Source: Rickettsiaceae bacterium (GTDB lineage Bacteria; Pseudomonadota; Alphaproteobacteria; Rickettsiales; Rickettsiaceae). From it: 10,340 nt of DNA. Positions 6,348-10,340 of this stretch are shown here, piece by piece; within the stretch, counting starts at the first letter, position 1; each line of letters starts with the position of its first letter. The position numbers and the translations under genes were made by a program. The stretch covers positions 1 to 10,340 of the forward strand of contig JAKONF010000006.1 of NCBI GenBank assembly GCA_022702085.1. The letters run 5' to 3'. Under the pieces are notes generated by a model. That model did no database searches. It was not told the origin of the DNA and saw only the letters and a list, made by a program, of their open reading frames with translations.

Positions 6348-8228
6348 TTACAAAATTTTTAGTAAAAAGTTATTTAAGTTTTGCGAAAATTTATTAGTAT
6401 CAACTACCGGTTCTCCTTCAATGATGCAAGCTTGATCAAAAATTAATCTGATTAAATCATCGTAATTATCTGCTGCTTCTTCTTGAATGTTGGCATTGAT
6501 TTTTTCAATGATTTTATGCTTAGGATTGATTTCTAGAATTTTGGCTGAAGATTTATTCAATTGTTTTTGTTCAATTAAAAACCTCTCCATCCTTATATCC
6601 ATATTACCTTCACCTATGGCCAAGCAAGCAGGACTAGATTCAAGCTTTTTGGATATTTTAACGTCTTTCACCAAATCCCCTAAAATTTCTTTAAAACGAG
6701 CAATCAGTTTATCATAATTTTCAGAATTTTCTTGCTGCTTATCTTTTTCATCCTTACCAGATTCTGCATTACTCAAATCAATATCGCTTCTGGTTGCCGA
6801 TTTGAATTCATAATCTTTATATTTGTTATTCACATTTACCCAAAAATCATCCACCGTATCGGTAAATAATAATACATCAATGTTCTTTTTAAGTAGACCT
6901 TCTATTTGCGGACTATGTTTAAGTTTTTCAGGGTCCTCGCCACTTAGGTAATAGATAGTTTTTTGTCCATCTTTACAGTTATCAATATATTCATCAAGGC
7001 TAATCATTTGATCGTTTATAGCGCTTTTAAATATACATACTTCAAGTAACTTCTCATGATCGCTAGTGGCTTCACATAGCCCTTCTTTCAAAGCACTACC
7101 AAAATTATGCCAAAAAGTTTTATATTCATCGATAAAGTCGTTTTTTTTCTTTTTAAGCTCAGCTAGAACCCTATTAGTTACAGAATTTTTTATTTTTTCT
7201 AAAGTGGAATTATGTTGCAAAGTTTCTCTACTGATGTTTAGTGGTAGATCTTCAGAATCAATTACCCCGCGCAAAAATCTTAAATATGAAGGAATTAAAT
7301 CCACATTTTCATCTGAGATAAATACTCTCCTGATATATAATTTCACTCGTTTTTTACGGTCAGGATGGAATAAATCAAAAGTTTTGGTAGATGGAATGAA
7401 TAATAGATTGGTAAATTCCACTGCACCTTCATTTTTATTATGTAAAGTAATCCATGGTTTATCAGCAGCGTGCGAAACAGTTTTGTAAAACTCTGCATAT
7501 TGCTCTTCGTTTATTTCAGTTTTTGGTTTTGTCCATAGAGCTGAAGATGAATTAGCCTGAATTTCATTACCACTCTCATCGGTAAAGAATATTGGTATGT
7601 TAACGTGATCTGAGTAACTTTTGACAATGTGTTTCAAGCGGTAATGGTCCACATAACTATCCTCTGTTTCTTTTACATTTAATAATATTTCTGTTCCGCG
7701 CTCAAAATCTATCTCACCTTCCGAAATTGTATATTCACCTTGGCCATTAGATTCCCAGATATAAACTTCATTCTCACCAGCTTTTTTCGAAGTAACTTTA
7801 ACATTATCAGCGATCATAAAAGAAGAGTAAAAACCAACGCCAAACTGACCTATTAGCATACTATCTTTCTTAGCATCACCAGATAACTTTTCCATAAAAT
7901 TTTGCGTACCAGAACGCGCTATAGTACCGAGGTTTTCTATTAATTCTTCTTTGTTCATACCAATGCCTGTATCTCTAATGATGATCTGCTTGGCATCTTT
8001 ATCAATTTTAACAATAATTTTTAGATCAGGATTATCTTTAATTAAACTTGGTTCAGTCAGTGCTAGGTACCTTAACTTATCACAAGCATCTGCTGCATTT
8101 GAGATTAATTCTCTTAAAAATATTTCTTTATTTGTATAAAGAGAATGAATCATTAGATGCAAAACTTTACCAACCTCTGCATCAAATTTCTTTTTCTCTA
8201 TCTTATTTTGTTGTTCTTGATCGCTCAT
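6348..8228 (-). CDS. htpG: Chaperone HtpG (bacterial Hsp90)
   Basis: A full-length 626-residue Hsp90 (E. coli HtpG is 624), an ATP-driven cytoplasmic dimeric chaperone that refolds client proteins with the DnaK system. The N-terminal GHKL ATPase domain (about 14-230) shows the catalytic E40 and Mg-binding N44 in [11 protein letters not shown]86-x-G-x-G in RDTGIGM, and the lid glycines GQFGVG (127-132). The middle domain carries [20 protein letters not shown] and the ATP-contacting arginine in [12 protein letters not shown] short charged linker ([17 protein letters not shown]) precedes the C-terminal dimerisation domain ([25 protein letters not shown]). There is no MEEVD tail, as expected in bacteria. 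Over its whole length it reads like rickettsial HtpG, which supports assignment to Rickettsiaceae. The ATG at 8228 matches the family start. I see no clear sigma32-type promoter in the AT-rich upstream DNA. Confidence 0.98.
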   Translation of the reverse strand: MSDQEQQNKIEKKKFDAEVGKVLHLMIHSLYTNKEIFLRELISNAADACDKLRYLALTEPSLIKDNPDLKIIVKIDKDAKQIIIRDTGIGMNKEELIENLGTIARSGTQNFMEKLSGDAKKDSMLIGQFGVGFYSSFMIADNVKVTSKKAGENEVYIWESNGQGEYTISEGEIDFERGTEILLNVKETEDSYVDHYRLKHIVKSYSDHVNIPIFFTDESGNEIQANSSSALWTKPKTEINEEQYAEFYKTVSHAADKPWITLHNKNEGAVEFTNLLFIPSTKTFDLFHPDRKKRVKLYIRRVFISDENVDLIPSYLRFLRGVIDSEDLPLNISRETLQHNSTLEKIKNSVTNRVLAELKKKKNDFIDEYKTFWHNFGSALKEGLCEATSDHEKLLEVCIFKSAINDQMISLDEYIDNCKDGQKTIYYLSGEDPEKLKHSPQIEGLLKKNIDVLLFTDTVDDFWVNVNNKYKDYEFKSATRSDIDLSNAESGKDEKDKQQENSENYDKLIARFKEILGDLVKDVKISKKLESSPACLAIGEGNMDIRMERFLIEQKQLNKSSAKILEINPKHKIIEKINANIQEEAADNYDDLIRLIFDQACIIEGEPVVDTNKFSQNLNNFLLKIL

Positions 8229-8324
8229 AGTTATTACCAGATTAATTTATATATATTTTAAATATAGTTACGTAATAAAATTTTTAAATAGCATTTAGCT
8301 AAAATTTTATTAAGTAAGCTCAAT

Positions 8325-8420
8325 ATGAACGATCAAATAAATATCAATAGTTCATCTCCAGCCGCTATTTCTGATATTTAAGAACAATGTATTTAGCGAA
8401 AAAATATTCAATTTAGGGTG
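8325..8420 (+). other. Possible gene relic (18-codon ORF followed by in-frame stops)
   Basis: An ATG at 8325 opens 18 codons (MNDQININSSSPAAISDI) before TAA at 8379. The same frame continues as EQCI, TAG, RKNIQFRVC and so on. The first two stops (TAA, TAG) are each one C-to-T change from a Gln codon. The Ser/Asn-rich start resembles the style of the N-terminus at 8493, which is in the same frame. This may be the eroded 5' end of a gene or plain chance. There is no ribosome binding site worth citing. Confidence 0.15.
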
Positions 8421-8445
8421 TGTACTTAAAAAATCACATACTTAG

Positions 8446-8474
8446 TTGATATTACTTAACTAATAATGTATTTT
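8446..8474 (+). promoter_or_regulatory. Predicted promoter for the large helical-repeat gene
   Basis: TTGATA (8446-8451) and TATTTT (8469-8474) are separated by exactly 17 bp, upstream of the ATG at 8493. The leader would be very short (about 12 nt) and contains no Shine-Dalgarno sequence, so near-leaderless translation is implied if this promoter is used. Confidence 0.4.
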
Positions 8475-8492
8475 TTATAAAATTTATTAGTA

Positions 8493-10340
8493 ATGTATAT
8501 GAAATCGTCTTGCAATATATCTAATTATCCTAGTACAATAAACTCAGTTAGTAAATCTTGTATCACACCTACCCCGCCGTCATCATCTAATTCAAAGGCA
8601 GGTATCAAAAATATTGTTATTGATATTCGAAATAATAATTTTAGTAATATTCAAACTTCATCAACTGCTAATAAAAATAATATTATCAATTCAAAAGATT
8701 TACAAATTTTTTCGAAAGAAAACATTGAAGAACTTTTTTTTTGTAGTTTAGATTACGTTCCCTTAGTTGCTACGCTTCCAGAGCTCAAATCGATATTTAT
8801 TTATATATTGAAAACATATCCATATCAATCCAGTCTTGAGCAATACAATAATGTCATTATGCCTGTAGAATTTTTAAATGAACGGGTAATGATGTTTTAT
8901 GCTACTCTCAAATTTAGAGAAGATTTTGCAGAATATATAAAAAACGATCCATTAATAAATAAATTTAATTCGATCCGTATCTCTCTGGAAGATTCGTCTA
9001 ATCAAAAGCCAAGCGGAGGTTTAGGAGTTTATGTCAGATATTCAGCAAAAATATTAGCAGCAATTTCAGCAGCAAAAAATAACGACCTGGTTTTAGCTAA
9101 TGACTTGATAAAAAACATATTGGATAATTTCAAAACAAATATCATCTGTTGTAAAGATGATCGAGTAAACATAGATAATGTCATTTCTCTGTTTATCTTA
9201 GTAGCAAATTTTTTAAAACCAGAATTTACAGAAAGATATATTACACAAAATATCGATATATTTTTCAATAGTCTTGAAAGCGCAGAGCCTTCCAAAAATA
9301 TATTCACAGTACTATTTGGCAGATTAGCTTTTGAAATTTTAGAAAAAAAGCCTTTTATGGATCAGTGTCATAAATACTTAAGAGAAAAAGCAAACGAAAT
9401 AGATCCACATTATATTTCTACTTTCACGCACACGATCAGTCATTACAGTAATGCCATGTACCATATTGATAGTAATAATCAATCACGCCAAAATTGGGCC
9501 ATTACAACTTGGTGTTTGTTAGAAAACTATCCTTCAGAAAATCAGGATGAGTTTATTCAATTATCAGAACATATTATAATATTGTCAGCATATACAGGGG
9601 ATGTAAGTTACAATGAAAAAATTATAAAATTTTTTAATGGTACTACAACTGGTATTATTCTTGAACAACTGCAAAAATATTATACTGACAGTCAGGATAT
9701 AAATATATTAGATTCAATAAAAGAAAAAGATATTCATTATTCATTGTTATTAGATTTTAAATTATTAAAGAACCAAACTATATCAAAATCTGACCAAATC
9801 AAACAAGCCTTTACAATGGCAAAATATTATGGAAGAGCGGTATTAGCAATAGATTTGATAAAACATGATCCACAAAGAGCAAAAGAAGAAATTATAAAAA
9901 TAAAAGATCTCAGATTTTTCCCACAGATAAGAGCTAGCATTTTGCTTAATCCAAATAAAAAAATTTTCAATATAATACAAAACAGTGACTTTTTTAGCAG
10001 TGCAAAGGCTTACCTACATTTTATAGCAGCTCAAACATTTGCAGCAAATAAAAATAAAATGTCCTTGGCTCTTAATCATATCAATGAGGCAGCTAAACTA
10101 GTTCCCGAAGAAGATAAATATATTTCATTCAAAAATATAATTGAGATGCAAATTAAAGAGGCTAACAATATTGAAAAAGATGAAAATAATGAACAACTTT
10201 TTGATGTTGTAATAAAAGAGGAGAAGATTGAAAAAATTATATTTAATTCGGCATTTACTAACAATATTAATACTATTTTAGCAGAAATAGACGTTAATAA
10301 GAGTAACTTGCAAATCAATGAACTGAAAAACGATCAAGAA
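8493..10340 (+). CDS. Unrecognised large alpha-helical (TPR-like) protein, 3' end cut by window edge
   Basis: The frame is open for 616 codons to the last base, so the gene is partial. I do not recognise the product. Residues 1-75 are Ser/Asn/Thr-rich and probably disordered. From about residue 80 the protein is almost entirely amphipathic helices without signal peptide or membrane segment. One stretch at 506-538, starting AYLHFIAAQTFAANKNK and ending NEAAKLVP, has TPR-type spacing of Ala and large hydrophobic residues. A helix pair from FTVLFGRLAFEILEKKP through EKANEIDPHY has similar character, so an alpha-solenoid or degenerate TPR array is likely. The last 70 residues are charged and may be a coiled coil or linker. 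Starts at 8493 and 8499 are both possible; neither has a ribosome binding site. Such polar-headed solenoids are often Rickettsiales accessory or effector proteins, which here is inference. Confidence 0.8.
   Translation, partial: MYMKSSCNISNYPSTINSVSKSCITPTPPSSSNSKAGIKNIVIDIRNNNFSNIQTSSTANKNNIINSKDLQIFSKENIEELFFCSLDYVPLVATLPELKSIFIYILKTYPYQSSLEQYNNVIMPVEFLNERVMMFYATLKFREDFAEYIKNDPLINKFNSIRISLEDSSNQKPSGGLGVYVRYSAKILAAISAAKNNDLVLANDLIKNILDNFKTNIICCKDDRVNIDNVISLFILVANFLKPEFTERYITQNIDIFFNSLESAEPSKNIFTVLFGRLAFEILEKKPFMDQCHKYLREKANEIDPHYISTFTHTISHYSNAMYHIDSNNQSRQNWAITTWCLLENYPSENQDEFIQLSEHIIILSAYTGDVSYNEKIIKFFNGTTTGIILEQLQKYYTDSQDINILDSIKEKDIHYSLLLDFKLLKNQTISKSDQIKQAFTMAKYYGRAVLAIDLIKHDPQRAKEEIIKIKDLRFFPQIRASILLNPNKKIFNIIQNSDFFSSAKAYLHFIAAQTFAANKNKMSLALNHINEAAKLVPEEDKYISFKNIIEMQIKEANNIEKDENNEQLFDVVIKEEKIEKIIFNSAFTNNINTILAEIDVNKSNLQINELKNDQE

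Noticed and set aside
7066..7488. Plus-strand 140-codon ORF within htpG, with smaller ones at 6487-6717, 7951-8139 and 8048-8230
   Set aside because: All are antisense to the intact, motif-complete htpG and match no family.
8229..8330. Sigma32 heat-shock promoter for htpG
   Set aside because: No convincing CTTGAA / CCCCAT-type pair is seen; the region is so AT-rich that weak matches are meaningless.
8412..8440. GGGTGTGTACTT-like stretch as an insertion-sequence end
   Set aside because: No matching inverted end, target duplication or transposase remnant is visible nearby.
9029..9307. Minus-strand ORFs at 9029-9307 and 10076-10318
   Set aside because: They are antisense to the 616-codon open plus-strand frame. 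Their hydrophobic composition is the complement of its Lys/Asn/Glu-rich codons.

Overview
The window is AT-rich and densely coded, and its best-recognised gene, htpG, reads like a Rickettsiaceae HtpG over its whole length. An intracellular alphaproteobacterium of the order Rickettsiales, family Rickettsiaceae, is therefore the best fit. A transketolase gene argues against the classical Rickettsia species, which lack the pentose phosphate pathway. It would fit lineages such as Torix-group Rickettsia ('Candidatus Tisiphia') or relatives such as 'Ca. Megaira'. The lineage is inferred from remembered family sequences, not from a search.

Layout, left to right. Positions 1-4086 hold four minus-strand genes, read from right to left: tkt (transketolase), umuD (orphan SOS-type S24 peptidase), a small His-rich 'host attachment'/baeRF12-type protein, and a FadB/FadN-like 3-hydroxyacyl-CoA dehydrogenase that runs off the left edge. 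The last two are 9 bp apart and look like an operon. Sigma70-like promoters with 17-bp spacers can be read in front of tkt, umuD and the baeRF gene. Divergent from tkt lies a plus-strand DUF1189-like membrane protein gene (4147-5085). Its 3' end overlaps by 35 bp a convergent minus-strand gene (5051-5974) for a disordered Ser/Asn/Asp-rich protein. That protein carries five repeated basic-basic-X-Ser-hydrophobic motifs.

Next comes a minus-strand tRNA-Arg(ACG) with encoded CCA and two good tandem promoters, then htpG (6348-8228). A strong hairpin without a U-tract lies between them. The 264-bp gap at 8229-8492 holds a divergent promoter region and a possible gene relic. From 8493 a plus-strand reading frame stays open for 616 codons to the right edge. 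It encodes an unrecognised alpha-helical, TPR-like protein.

The conserved genes cover carbon metabolism (tkt, fadB), stress and repair (htpG, umuD) and translation (tRNA). The two unrecognised proteins, one disordered with kinase-like sites and one helical-repeat solenoid, are the accessory content. They have the look of host-interaction proteins, but nothing in the sequence proves secretion. I see no CRISPR array, complete insertion sequence or phage module.
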